Translations under genes and position numbers: made by a program | Shown: positions 12,420-25,112 of the stretch, in pieces | Layout: every line of letters begins with the position of its first letter | How positions within the stretch are numbered: the first letter of the stretch is position 1 | Assembly (NCBI GenBank): GCA_036971475.1 | Contig: JBAIZL010000428.1 | Coordinates: 603,501-667,500 of the forward strand | DNA: 64,000 nucleotides | From: Prosapia bicincta | Taxonomy: Eukaryota; Arthropoda; Insecta; Hemiptera; Cercopidae | Direction: 5' to 3' | The notes under the pieces: model-generated | What the model was told of the DNA's origin: nothing | The model's input: only the letters and a program-made list of their open reading frames with translations | Databases searched by the model: none

Positions 12420-12700
12420 AGTTAAGAAACTTTCAAAATGGCGGCGTTTCGCAACTTGACGCTCTTCATATTTAATAAGGTCAAGGTAAAAAAATGCCAG
12501 TTATCTGATTGGCATATTCCCCTCTCTGTCCATCTCAACTTGTACCTCATTTCCCTCCTGCGATTTATCTGAGTCCGTAAATCTTCATCAAGTCGCCCGT
12601 CATGATTGTTTAATTACGTTTACGTCTGCGTCGTGCGAAGGCTTGTTCACTACCTGTCCTTGGAAACCTGTGATGTATGGTCAACACCTAATACACATCT
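12420..12700. other. GC-richer intronic island with ATGGCGGC motif
   Basis: This stretch is less AT-rich than its surroundings. It contains AAAATGGCGGCG at about 12438, which fits the YY1/Pho GCCAT core on the complement. The short frame from that ATG is 44 codons with no recognised family. It could be an intronic regulatory element or alternative promoter of VGAT, or simply chance. Confidence 0.25.
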
Positions 12701-13119
12701 TTGGTCTAATCTGCTTTATTGCCGCTAAAGAGAGTAAGTAGTAAGGGAAGTGAACATATAGAATTTTTCCAATGATAAAATTTTATGAGTTTAAATTTTC
12801 TCACGATTAAAGACTTTAGGCTAAAAAAAAAACATTTTTACCGGTATATATTTTTACAAATGTAGAAATATTACATTATTTCAAATTTTACATTGCTACC
12901 TTAACTCCTATGCTAATTTTCTAAGTAGCTCCTCCGTTTGTCTTCAGTGTGGTGTTTTCACATATTTTCTTTATGTTGGTAGAACTACATTTCTTTGATA
13001 TAAGACTAAATCTCGCCATTGCAGACATAAAATTAGGATGTTGCTAAATATTTGTTTCAAATATTGGAGAAATTCTTATTTTCATATTGTTGCTGGTATG
13101 ACATTACTATACGTTACTA

Positions 13120-13640
13120 GATCGGGCGACTCCATCTCCTTTTATTCTACTTTAGATATTACCGTAGGGTCATAGTCTAATTTCAACCCCTCCTTTTATA
13201 ATCTTATGATGCAGCTGAAAAGAGTGTAGAATCCAGAACTGCATCAGACACCTTCTCTACTACTTTACTCCGCAGTTGATATGACTCTAGGTTACAGGTA
13301 TGCATCAGGCACTTGTTCTTCCACTTTTATTCTGTAATTGATATGCCGCTAAGATTAAGTTATGGATTATTCACTCGCTCTTACATTTTTATTTAGCAGT
13401 TGATAAGCCCCTAGGATTCACTTACGGTTTATTCACTTGCTCTTACATTTTTATTTCGCAGTTGATATATGACTCTAGGTTTTAGATCTGCATCAGACAC
13501 TTGCTCTTCCACTTTTAATTTTGCAGTTGATATGCCACTAGGACTCAGTTCTAAATTATTCACTTGTTCTTCCTCTTTTATTTTGCAGTTGATATGCCAC
13601 TAGGACTCGGCTTCGAATTATTCACTTGATTTTCCACTTT
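13120..13640 (+). repeat. Satellite edge: diverged ~63-bp monomers
   Basis: Six or more imperfect copies of a monomer whose sense is roughly GCAGTTGATATGCC(A/G)CTAGGA-TTCAGTT...ATTATTCACTTG-TTTTCC-CTTTTATTTT. Each is about 60-65 bp. The junction between monomers often reads as a pyrimidine tract followed by TTTTGCAG, like a 3' splice site on the VGAT sense strand. This is the more divergent outer edge of the array. Confidence 0.8.
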
Positions 13641-16600
13641 TACAGGTATTCTGTAGTTGATATGCCGCTAGGATTCACGGTTAGATTATTGACTTTCTCT
13701 TCTACCTTCCGCACTTGCTATGTCACTAGGATTCAGTTCTGAATTATTCACTTGATTTTCCACTTTTACAGGTATTCTGTAGTTGATATGCCGCTAGGAT
13801 TCACGGTTAGATTATTGACTTTCTCTTCTACCTTCCGCACTTGCTATGTCACTAGGATTCAGTTCTGAATTATTCACTTGTTCTTCCTCTTTTATTTTGC
13901 AGTTGATATGCCACTAGGACTCGGCTTCGAATTATTCACTTGATTTTCCACTTTTACAGGTATTCTGTAGTTGATATGCCGCTAGGATTCACGGTTAGAT
14001 TATTGACTTTCTCTTCTACCTTCCGCACTTGCTATGTCACTAGGATTCAGTTCTGAATTATTCACTTGATTTTCCACTTTTACAGGTATTCTGTAGTTGA
14101 TATGCCGCTAGGATTCACGGTTAGATTATTGACTTTCTCTTCTACCTTCCGCACTTGCTATGTCACTAGGATTCAGTTCTGAATTATTCACTTGATTTTC
14201 CACTTTTACAGGTATTCTGTAGTTGATATGCCGCTAGGATTCACGGTTAGATTATTGACTTTCTCTTCTACCTTCCGCACTTGCTATGTCACTAGGATTC
14301 AGTTCTGAATTATTCACTTGATTTTCCACTTTTACAGGTATTCTGTAGTAGATATGCCGCTAGGATTCACGGTTAGATTATTGACTTTCTCTTCTACCTT
14401 CCGCACTTGCTATGTCACTAGGATTCAGTTCTGAATTATTCACTTGATTTTCCACTTTTACAGGTATTCTGTAGTTGATATACCGCTAGGATTCACGGTT
14501 AGATTATTGACTTTCTCTTCTACCTTCCGCACTTGCTATGTCACTAGGATTCAGTTCTGAATTATTCACTTGATTTTCCACTTTTATAGGTATTCTGTAG
14601 TTGATATGCCGCTAGGATTCACGGTTAGATTAATGACTTTCTCTTCTACCTTCCGCACTTGTTATGTCACTAGGATTCATTTCTGAATTATTCACTTGAT
14701 TTTCCACTTTTACAGGTATTCTGTAGTTGATATGCCGCTAGGATTCACGGTTAGATTATTGATTTTCTCTTCTACCTTCCGCACTTGCTATGTCACTAGG
14801 ATTCAGTTCTGAATTATTCACTTGATTTTCCACCTTTACAGGTATTCTGTAGTTGATATGTCGCTAGGATTCACGGTTAGATTATTGACTTTCTCTTCTA
14901 CCTTCCGCACTTGCTATGTGACTAGGATTCAGTTCTGAATTATTCACTTGATTTTCCACTTTTACAGGTATTCTGTAGTAGATATGCCGCTAGGATTCAC
15001 GGTTAGATTATTGACTTTCTCTTCTACCTTCCGCACTTGCTATGTCACTAGGATTCAGTTCTGAATTATTCACTTGATTTTCCACTTTTACAGGTATTCT
15101 GTAGTTGATATACCGCTAGGATTCACGGTTAGATTATTGACTTTCTCTTCTACCTTCCGCACTTGCTATGTCACTAGGATTCAGTTTTGAATTATTCACT
15201 TGATTTTCCACTTTTACAGGTATTCTGTAGTTGATATGCCGCTAGGATTCACGGTTAGATTATTGACTTTCTCTTCTACCTTCCGCACTTGCTATGTCAC
15301 TAGCATTCAGTTCTGAATTATTCACTTGATTTTCCACTTTTACAGGTATTCTGTAGTTGATATGCCGCAAGGATTCACGGTTAGATTATTGACTTTCTCT
15401 TCTACCTTCCGCACTTGCTATGTCACTAGGATTCAGTTCTGAATTATTCACTTGATTTTCCACTTTTACAGGTATTCTGTAGTTGATATGCCGCTAGGAT
15501 TCACGGTTAGATTATTGACTTTCTCTTCTACCTTCCGCACTTGCTATGTCACTAGGATTCAGTTCTGAATTATTCACTTGATTTTCCACTTTTACAGGTA
15601 TTCTGTAGTTGATATGCCGCTAGGATTCACGGTTAGATTATTGACTTTCTCTTCTACCTTCCGCACTTGCTATGTCACTAGGATTCAGTTCTGAATTATT
15701 CACTTGATTTTCCACTTTTACAGGTATTCTGTAGTTGATATGCCGCTAGGATTCACGGTTAGATTAATGACTTTCTCTTCTACCTTCCGCACTTGCTATG
15801 TCACTAGGATTCAGTTCTGAATTATTCACTTGATTTTCCACTTTTACAGGTATTCTGTAGTTGATATGCCGCTAGGATTCACGGTTAGATTATTGACTTT
15901 CTCTTCTACCTTCCGCACTTGCTATGTCACTAGGATTCAGTTCTGAATTATTCACTTGATTTTCCACTTTTACAGGTATTCTGTAGTTGATATGTCGCTA
16001 GGATTCACGGTTAGATTATTGACTTTCTCTTCTACCTTCCGCACTTGCTATGTCACTAGGATTCAGTTCTGAATTATTCACTTGATTTTCCACTTTTACA
16101 GGTACTCTGTAGTTGATATGTCGCTAGGATTCACGGTTAGATTATTGACTTTCTCTTCTACCTTCAGCACTTGCTATGTCACTAGGATTCAGTTCTGAAT
16201 TATTCACTTGATTTTCCACTTTTATAGGTATTCTGTAGTTGATATGCCGCTAGGATTCACGGTTAGATTAATGACTTTCTCTTCTACCTTCCGCACTTGC
16301 TATGTCACTAGGATTCATTTCTGAATTATTCACTTGATTTTCCACTTTTACAGGTACTCTGTAGTTGATATGCCGCTAAGATTCACGGTTAGATTATTGA
16401 TTTTCTCTTCTACCTTCCGCACTTGCTATGTCACTAGGATTCAGTTCTGAATTATTCACTTGATTTTCCACTTTTACAGGTATTCTGTAGTTGATATGTC
16501 GCTAGGATTCACGGTTAGATTATTGACTTTCTCTTCTACCTTCCGCACTTGCTATGTCACTAGGATTCAGTTCTGAATTATTCACTTGATTTTCCACTTT

Positions 16601-19600
16601 TACAGGTATTCTGTAGTTGATATGCCGCTAGGATTCACGGTTAGATTATTGACTTTCTCTTCTACCTTCCGCACTTGCTATGTCACTAGGATTCAGTTCT
16701 GAAATATTCACTTGATTGTCCACTTTTACAGGTATTCTGTAGTTGATATGCCGCTAGGATTCACGGTTAGATTATTGACTTTCTCTTCTACCTTCCGCAC
16801 TTGCTATGTCACTAGGATTCAGTTCTGAATTATTCACTTGATTTTCCACTTTTACAGGTATTCTGTAGTTGATATGCCGCTAGGATTCACGGTTAGATTA
16901 TTGACTTTCTCTTCTACCTTCCGCACTTGCTATGTCACTAGGATTCAGTTCTGAATTATTCACTTGATTTTCCACTTTTACAGGTATTCTGTAGTTGATA
17001 TGCCGCTAGGATTCACGGTTAGATTATTGACTTTCTCTTCTACCTTCCGCACTTGCTATGTCACTAGGATTCAGTTCTGAATTATTCACTTGATTTTCCA
17101 CTTTTACAGGTATTCTGTAGTTGATATGCCGCTAGGATTCACGGTTAGATTATTGAGTTTCTCTTCTACCTTCCGCACTTGCTATGTCACTAGGATTCAG
17201 TTCTGAATTATTCACTTGATTTTCCACTTTTACAGGTATTCTGTAGTTGATATGCCGCTAGGATTCACGGTTAGATTATTGACTTTCTCTTCTACCTTCC
17301 GCACTTGCTATGTCACTAGGATTCAGTTCTGAATTATTCACTTGATTTTCCACTTCTACAGGTATTCTGTAGTTGATATGCCGCTAGGATTCACGGTTAG
17401 ATTATTGACTTTCTCTTCTACCTTCCGCACTTGCTATGTCACTAGGATTCAGTTCTGAATTATTCACTTGATTTTCCACTTTTACAGGTATTCTGTAGTT
17501 GATATGCCGCTAGGATTCACGGTTAGATTATTGACTTTCTCTTCTACCTTCCGCACTTGCTATGTCACTAGGATTCAGTTCTGAATTATTCACTTGATTT
17601 TCCACTTTTACAGGTATTCTGTAGTTGATATGCCGCTAGGATTCACGGTTAGATTATTGACTTTCTCTTCTACCTTCCGCACTTGCTATGCCACTAGGAT
17701 TCAGTTCTGAATTATTCACTTGATTTTCCACTTTTACAGGTATTCTGTAGTTGATATGCCGCTAGGATTCACGGTTAAATTTTTGACTTTCTCTTCTACC
17801 TTCTGCACTTGCTATGTCACTAGGATTCAGTTCTGAATTATTCACTTGATTTTCCACTTTTACAGGTATTCTGTAGTTGATATGCCGCTAGGATTCACGG
17901 TTAGATTAATGACTTTCTCTTCTACCTTCCGCACTTGCTATGTCACTAGGATTCAGTTTTGAATTATTCACTTGATTTTCCACTTTTACAGGTATTCTGT
18001 AGTTGATATGCCGCTAGGATTCACGGTTAGATTATTGACTTTCTCTTCTACCTTCCGCACTTGCTATGTCACTAGGATTCAGTTCTCAATTATTCACTTG
18101 ATTTTCCACTTTTACAGGTATTCTGTAGTTGATATGCCGCTAGGATTCACGGTTAGATTATTGACTTTCTCTTCTACCTTCCGCACTTGCTATGTCACTA
18201 GGATTCAGTTCTGAATTATTCACTTGATTTTCCACTTTTACAGGTATTCTGTAGTTGATATGCCGCTAGGATTCACGGTTAGATTATTGACTTTCTCTTC
18301 TACCTTCCGCACTTGCTATGTCACTAGGATTCAGTTCTGAATTATTCACTTGATTTTCCACTTTTACAGGTATTCTGTAGTTGATATGCCGCTAGGATTC
18401 ACGGTTAAATTTTTGACTTTCTCTTCTACCTTCTGCACTTGCTATGTCACTAGGATTCAGTTCTGAATTATTCACAAGATTTTCCACTCTTACAGGTATT
18501 CTGTAGTTGATATGCCGCTAGGATTCACGGTTAGATTAATGACTTTCTCTTCTACCTTCCGCACTTGCTATGTCACTAGGATTCAGTTTTGAATTATTCA
18601 CTTGATTTTCCACTTTTACAGGTATTCTGTAGTTGATATGCCGCTAGGATTCACGGTTAGATTATTGACTTTCTCTTCTACCTTCCGCACTTGCTATGTC
18701 ACTAGGATTCAGTTCTGAATTATTCACTTGATTTTCCACTTTTACAGGTATTCTGTAGTTGATATGCCGCTAGGATTCACGGTTAGATTATTGACTTTCT
18801 CTTCTACCTTCCGCACTTGCTATGTCACTAGGATTCAGTTCTGAATTATTCACTTGATTTTCCACTTTTACAGGTATTCTGTAGTTGATATGCCGCTAGG
18901 ATTCACGGTTAGATTATTGATTTTCTCTTCTACCTTCCGCACTTGCTATGTCACTAGGATTCAGTTCTGAATTATTCACTTGATTTTCCACTTTTACAGG
19001 TATTCTGTAGTTGATATGCCGCTAGGATTCACGGTTAGATTATTGACTTTCTCTTCTACCTTCCGCACTTGCTATGTCACTAGGATTCAGTTCTGAAATA
19101 TTCACTTGATTTTCCACTTTTACAGGTATTCTGTAGTTGATATGCCGCTAGGATTCACGGTTAGATTATTGACTTTCTCTTCTACCTTCCGCACTTGCTA
19201 TGTCACTAGGATTCAGTTCTGAATTATTCACTTGATTTTCCACTTTTACAGGTATTCTGTAGTTGATATGCCGCTAGGATTCACGGTTAGATTATTGACT
19301 TTCTCTTCTACCTTCCGCACTTGCTATGTCACTAGGATTCAGTTCTGAATTATTCACTTGATTTTCCACCTTTACAGGTATTCTGTAGTTGATATGTCGC
19401 TAGGATTCACGGTTAGATTATTGACTTTCTCTTCTACCTTCCGCACTTGCTATGTGACTAGGATTCAGTTCTGAATTATTCACTTGATTTTCCACTTTTA
19501 CAGGTATTCTGTAGTAGATATGCCGCTAGGATTCACGGTTAGATTATTGACTTTCTCTTCTACCTTCCGCACTTGCTATGTCACTAGGATTCAGTTCTGA

Positions 19601-21140
19601 ATTATTCACTTGATTTTCCACTTTTACAGGTATTCTGTAGTTGATATACCGCTAGGATTCACGGTTAGATTATTGACTTTCTCTTCTACCTTCCGCACTT
19701 GCTATGTCACTAGGATTCAGTTTTGAATTATTCACTTGATTTTCCACTTTTACAGGTATTCTGTAGTTGATATGCCGCTAGGATTCACGGTTAGATTATT
19801 GACTTTCTCTTCTACCTTCCGCACTTGCTATGTCACTAGCATTCAGTTCTGAATTATTCACTTGATTTTCCACTTTTACAGGTATTCTGTAGTTGATATG
19901 CCGCAAGGATTCACGGTTAGATTATTGACTTTCTCTTCTACCTTCCGCACTTGCTATGTCACTAGGATTCAGTTCTGAATTATTCACTTGATTTTCCACT
20001 TTTACAGGTATTCTGTAGTTGATATGCCGCTAGGATTCACGGTTAGATTATTGACTTTCTCTTCTACCTTCCGCACTTGCTATGTCACTAGGATTCAGTT
20101 CTGAATTATTCACTTGATTTTCCACTTTTACAGGTATTCTGTAGTTGATATGCCGCTAGGATTCACGGTTAGATTATTGACTTTCTCTTCTACCTTCCGC
20201 ACTTGCTATGTCACTAGGATTCAGTTCTGAATTATTCACTTGATTTTCCACTTTTACAGGTATTCTGTAGTTGATATGCGGCTAGGATTCACGGTTAGAT
20301 TATTGATTTTCTCTTCTACCTTCCGCACTTGCTATGTCACTAGGATTCAGTTCTGAATTATTCACTTGATTTTCCACTTTTACAGGTATTCTGTAGTTGA
20401 TATGCCGCTAGGATTCTCGGTTAGATTACTGACTTTCTCTTCTACCTTCCGCACTTGCTATGTCACTAGGATTCAGTTCTGAATTATTCACTTGATTTTC
20501 CACTTTTACAGGTATTCTGTAGTTGATATGCCGCTAGGATTCACGGTTAGATTATTGACTTTCTCTTCTACCTTCCGCACTTGCTATGTCACTAGGATTC
20601 AGTTCTGAATTATTCACTTGATTTTCCACTTTTACAGGTATTCTGTAGTTGATATGCCGCTAGGATTCACGGTTAGATTATTGACTTTCTCTTCTACCTT
20701 CCGCACTTGCTATGTCACTAGGATTCAGTTCTGAATTATTCACTTGATTTTCCACTTTTACAGGTATTCTGTAGTTGATATGCCGCTAGGATTCACGGTT
20801 AGATTATTGACTTTCTCTTCTACCTTCCGCACTTGCTATGTCACTAGGATTCAGTTCTGAATTATTCACTTGATTTTCCACTTTTACAGGTATTCTGTAG
20901 TTGATATGCCGCTAGGATTCACGGTTAGATTATTGACTTTCTCTTCTACCTTCCGCACTTGCTATGTCACTGGCATTCAGTTCTGAATTATTCACTTGAT
21001 TTTCCACTTTTACAGGTATTCTGTAGTTGATATGCCGTTAGGATTCACTGTTAGATTATTGACTTTCTCTTCTACCTTCCGCACTTGCTATGTCACTAGG
21101 ATTCAGTTCTGAATTATTCACTTGATTTTCATCTTTTATT
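13641..21140 (+). repeat. Core satellite array, 126-bp dimeric unit, ~58 copies
   Basis: The unit is two related half-units: one with TTGATATGCCGCTAGGATTC, the other with TTGCTATGTCACTAGGATTC. Each unit holds TTTTCCACTTTTACAG|GTATTC. The AG of this motif lies at 13645 and 13771, then, after one extra 62-bp half-unit, at 13959. From 13959 to 21015 the distance is 7056 = 56 x 126 exactly, so no net indel has accumulated. Total AG|GT motifs: 59. Copies differ only by sparse point changes, some shared by distant blocks, which shows multi-unit duplications. The array occupies VGAT intron 1. No CRISPR-like spacers and no lasting reading frame. Confidence 0.97.
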
Positions 21141-21664
21141 TTGCAGTTGATATGCCATTAGGATTCAGTTCTGAATTATTTCCTTTTTCTTCCACTTTAG
21201 TTTTGCACTTGCTATGTCACTGAGATTCATTTCTGAATAATTATTCACTTGATTTTTCACTTTTATTTTGAAAATGATATGCATTAGGATTCAGTTCTGA
21301 ATTATTTCCTTTCCATTTCCTCTTTAGTTCTGCACTTGCTATGTCACTAGGATTCATTTCTGAATAATTATTCACTTGATTTTCCACTTTTATTTTGGAA
21401 ATGATATGCATTAGGATTCAGTTCTGAATTATTTCCTTTCTCTTCCTCTTAATTCTGCACTTGCTATGTCACTAGGATTCATTTCTGAATAATTATTCAC
21501 TTGATTTTCCACTTTTATTTTGGAAATGATATGCATTAGGTATCAGTTCTGAATTATTTCCTTTCTCTTCCTCTTTAGTTCTGCACTTGCTATGTCACTA
21601 GGATTCATTTCTGAATAATTATTCACTTGATTTTCCACTTTTATTTTGGAAATGATATGCATTA
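21141..21664 (+). repeat. Satellite, diverged 126-bp variant (left of insertion)
   Basis: About four copies of a variant unit with GGAAATGATATGCATTAGGATTC and TCATTTCTGAATAATTATTC, lacking the ACAGGTATTC motif of the core. The unit is still 126 bp. The array is broken at 21664, after ATTA, by a roughly 2 kb insertion and resumes at 23660. Confidence 0.9.
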
Positions 21665-23659
21665 TGCAGCGGCCAGAATGTCCGATGCAAAGAATCAGGG
21701 TAATTGTACAGAATACCAGAATCAAACCTTACCTGGTTAAATAATTGGCTAAATTTATATGTAAAAATTTTAAAGCATTATAATAATAATAATAATATTA
21801 AAACTAGGGTAAATAATAGTAAAATGAAGAAAATTAGAAATAACTTTAGACTTAAAAAACATAAATTATAATCCATAAGAAAAATTATCACTTCAAAGTA
21901 GATAGCCTAAATTATGTATACATAAAAGACGGTAATTGTGTAGTATAACAAACTCGACCTAGATGCCGGCTATTAAAATAATTGTAATTAAATATAATCA
22001 GGAATAAAGAATGTAAATTAATAAGATGTGAGGAAAGTAAATTAGGCCTAGATAGGGAAAATAATATTTATGTAAAAGTAAAGATTAAAGGTTAAAAAGT
22101 AATAGCCTAGAAATTAGGTTATATTAGAAGCAGTCATATTTGATTCCGGAAAAATCCGCTTAGGGTATTGATTATAAATCTTGTCACTACGAAACGAAAG
22201 CGCTACAGTCGAACTTTGGATTAGGAATTTTAAAAAGTAAATTAAATTAAATAAGAAGAAATAAAGTCAAATACGTTATTAAATAAAAGGTAAAAATGGA
22301 AAGGACACATCAGAATACAGAAACGCCTTTTACAAAAAGTGAAACTAATCTTAGTTCAGAATTTCCGAACAAACAAAGTCAATTGCCATGGCAACGGCTT
22401 TCTGATTGGTCAAAAGTTGAAAAATGGATACTATGAAGTGGGGCCTCAAAAAAGGGACGCTATCCAGAATTAGAATGCATTAGGCTCTCAAGGCGAGCAG
22501 ACGTGTTTTTGTACCATGCGAAAAGGACAAGAAAAAATGTGCTAGAAACAGAGTAAAAAGTGCTACGATGTGATCAGGGGAAGGAAGATATATATGAGCA
22601 AGGGCTCATATATACCCAGAACAAAATTTCGACCACCAAAATGCAAAATTAAAGAAAATAAGAAGATTAACCGAAATTATGGAGAGACGCCTACCTACCA
22701 AGACCCTTGAAGCTGTAATGGGACCGACAGATGACAACATTAATGAAGATAAAAAGATTTCTACAGTACAAGGTTATATAATCAATTTAATTATTCTTTT
22801 TTAATAACATTTTACTTCAAATTATATTAACTTAAATTCAAAATTAAATAAGATGGGAATAACCTAAGGGACTGATTAGTCAACTCTCTTAGGCTACCCA
22901 AATTTAAGTAACAAAGATTCAAAATTGACTTTCCATTCCCATCGCTGTGGGAATGTATGGATTAAGTATAAAGATGTATATCTTATATGGCTTTTTCTAA
23001 GTGAATTTCTAATGAATAATTTCTAAAGAAGTTAATTGTTCAAGGCCTAGCCTAAAGGCATTAAATAGTAATATTAAGTGTTTGAAAAAGAATCAGATTT
23101 TAAAATATGTTAAATTTAACTGTAACAATCAAAACTATATACAAAATTAATTATTGTAACTTTGATAATTTAAATTATATATAAAATTAATGATAATAAG
23201 AAAATTTAAAAACATAGAATGAGATAATAATGTATAATTCAATGGCAAGTTGTATGGAATTTTGAAAAAGTAATTAGTCAAGAAAATCCTGTTAAATTAA
23301 ATAAAAACAATAATAATTAATTTGAACCTTGGAACAAATAAATAAAAAGGTATATTTTCCAATTAGCTGTGTTTTCATTCTAAATAAGATAAGTTCACTA
23401 GGTATCCAGGTATAGTCTTTAAATCACAAGTGTCTCTCAAAGATTCCACTACCCGAAAAGGAGCTTGAACAGGGCTTATCGGAGGCTAATTGGTTTTATC
23501 AAAAATTTAGGGGTTGGTTCCTCTGAGAGGTTTATTCCTTGAGGCACAGGTCTATGAAATTAGGTTCGTAGTCAATGGATAAACCATTACTTTCTTACTG
23601 ACTTAGCAATTGAAGAAAAGAAAGGGCCAAGTAAGGCAGGAGAAAAAAGGTCGGTAAGA
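21665..23659. mobile_element. ~2.0 kb insertion in the satellite, 4-bp target duplication ATTA
   Basis: Array sequence stops at ...GATATGCATTA (21664) and resumes with ATTAGGATTCAG (23660), so ATTA is duplicated. The 1,995-bp insert begins TGCAGCGGCCAGAATG and ends GGTCGGTAAGA. It has no long open frame, no terminal inverted repeat and no poly(A). It contains an inverted CCAAT box (CTGATTGGTC, about 22403) and a hairpin TATATGAGC/GCTCATATA near 22590. A 4-bp duplication and a 5' TG would fit a solo LTR, but the 3' end is not CA. A truncated LTR element or unknown non-autonomous element is as likely. Confidence 0.65.
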
Positions 23660-24000
23660 ATTAGGATTCAGTTCTGAATTATTTCCTTTCTCTTCCTCTT
23701 TAGTTCTGCACTTGCTATGTCACTAGGATTCATTTCTGAATAATTATTCACTTGATTTTCCACTTTTATTTTGGAAATGATATGCATTAGGATTCAGTTC
23801 TGAATTATTTCCTTTCTCTTCCTGTTTAGTTCTGCACTTGCTATGTCACTAGGATTCATTTCTGAATAATTATTCACTTGATTTTCAACTTTTAATTTGG
23901 AAATGATATGCATTAGGATTCAGTTCTGAATTATTCACTTTCTCTTCCTCTTTTATTTTGCAGTTGATTAAGCACCTCCATTTTACTTTTATCTAGCACT
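23660..24000 (+). repeat. Satellite, diverged variant (right of insertion)
   Basis: Two and a half further variant units continue in the same phase and orientation as those before the insertion. They end in a monomer with TCCTCTTTTATTTTGCAGTT. More decayed monomer remnants (TTCTGCTGCGGATTGGCCGC, TCTGCTACTGATAAGCCATT) run on to about 24370. Confidence 0.85.
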
Positions 24001-24752
24001 TCCTCTATTAGTGACATGCCAGTATGTTTGCACAAAGCCTTTTCTCTTCTACACATTTGAATTGACCTACTACACTACCGAAACCTTGTTCTTAATCTGT
24101 CCAGTCTGTTTTATTCTTATTCTTTTACTATTAATTCACTTAAATTCAATTCAGCTTGATACCCTCAATATTTTACTGTCACTTTGTTTCTAATAATACA
24201 TTGAGTTATAGGCGTACATCTGCATCAGGCTTCTACTTATTTACTCTATTCTGCTGCGGATTGGCCGCTTGGAGTTAGTTTACATGAAGCTTCTCTGACT
24301 CTTTATCTCCACGAAACAAATGTTCTTCTACTAAAATATATTCTGCTACTGATAAGCCATTAGGAGTAGACTTTACAACGCGTGAGAAACACCTCGTGTT
24401 AAAATTCGGTGGAAAAGTTAATCTCCTCCTTAAATTACCCTATTAACATCAGGACCATTTTAGCTCTTTTTTAGGATACATTTTTTTTTCTCTGATTATT
24501 GCTTGTTTTTTTTCTAATATGAGGGTGAACTGGTAGAATCTCCCTATGGTCTTGAAGAGTGTATGTGAACTTCAAATATTCCTACGCATATAATTTCTGT
24601 ATTCTCATGTCATGAATGCATCCGGATAAGTCATGGCAGGTACCCTTTAAGCCGGGGACATACTTGTCATGCAGCCTTCCGATCCGACTTAGGTCCGATT
24701 TTGATCTAAAAATCTGATCGGTGCGGGATCGGAAAGGAATAAGCACACTACA

Positions 24753-25028
24753 ATGTTCCTAGTTCTTTCCGATTTTACAGTAGTCCATCTCGCCATCGCC
24801 ACTCTCTGTGCCGGTCTCGCGAGTCTCGGAAGGTACTGGGCACTAATGTTGAAACATTTTAGCAACTGTGATTTAGCTATTATGACTATCTGTTTAGACG
24901 AAGAAGATCGAAATTATCAGAAATCGGCGATGTCAAGCAGTGAAAAACGTGAATTTTGGGTAAATGATGCTTGGAAAACAAGACACGAAGAAAAAGAGCT
25001 AAAAGAAAATTTGTCTTCAAAAAAATAA
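24753..25028 (+). pseudogene. Truncated Harbinger-type transposase fragment
   Basis: The frame encodes up to 91 residues. The plausible part is the C-terminal half: an acidic start (ICLDEEDRNY), then SSEKREFWVNDAWKTRHEE. This resembles the N-terminal RR.(F/Y)WV....  R.E.GE segment of PIF/Harbinger (HARBI1-like) nucleases. Those proteins normally continue for more than 300 residues with a DDE catalytic domain, which is absent here: the frame stops at 25026-25028. The upstream Met at 24753 may not be genuine, and an internal ATG near 24846 fits the homologous part better. It is a relic inside a short TIR element, not a working transposase. Confidence 0.5.
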
Positions 25029-25054
25029 TAATAAACAACCACTTAACTTACTAA

Positions 25055-25112
25055 CCCGAGTTAACTCGGGAAGTGCGTTTGCTGTTTAAATTACTAACCC
25101 GAGTTAACTCGG
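25055..25112. repeat. Duplicated palindrome CCCGAGTTAACTCGG(G)
   Basis: CTAACCCGAGTTAACTCGG occurs twice, at 25051-25069 and 25094-25112, inside the Harbinger-like element. Each is a perfect self-complementary stretch of 14-16 bp centred on GTTAAC. The copies could be protein-binding sites or cruciform-forming sequences. Confidence 0.8.

Noticed and set aside
17972..18214. 80-codon frame with an internal 42-residue repeat
   Set aside because: It is a by-product of the 126-bp satellite (126 is divisible by 3). A single base change removes the usual stop. Other units have stops in that frame.
13641..21140. Possible CRISPR array (regular repeats)
   Set aside because: Units are contiguous with no unique spacers, and the genome is eukaryotic. 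The same holds for the 74- and 94-bp arrays.
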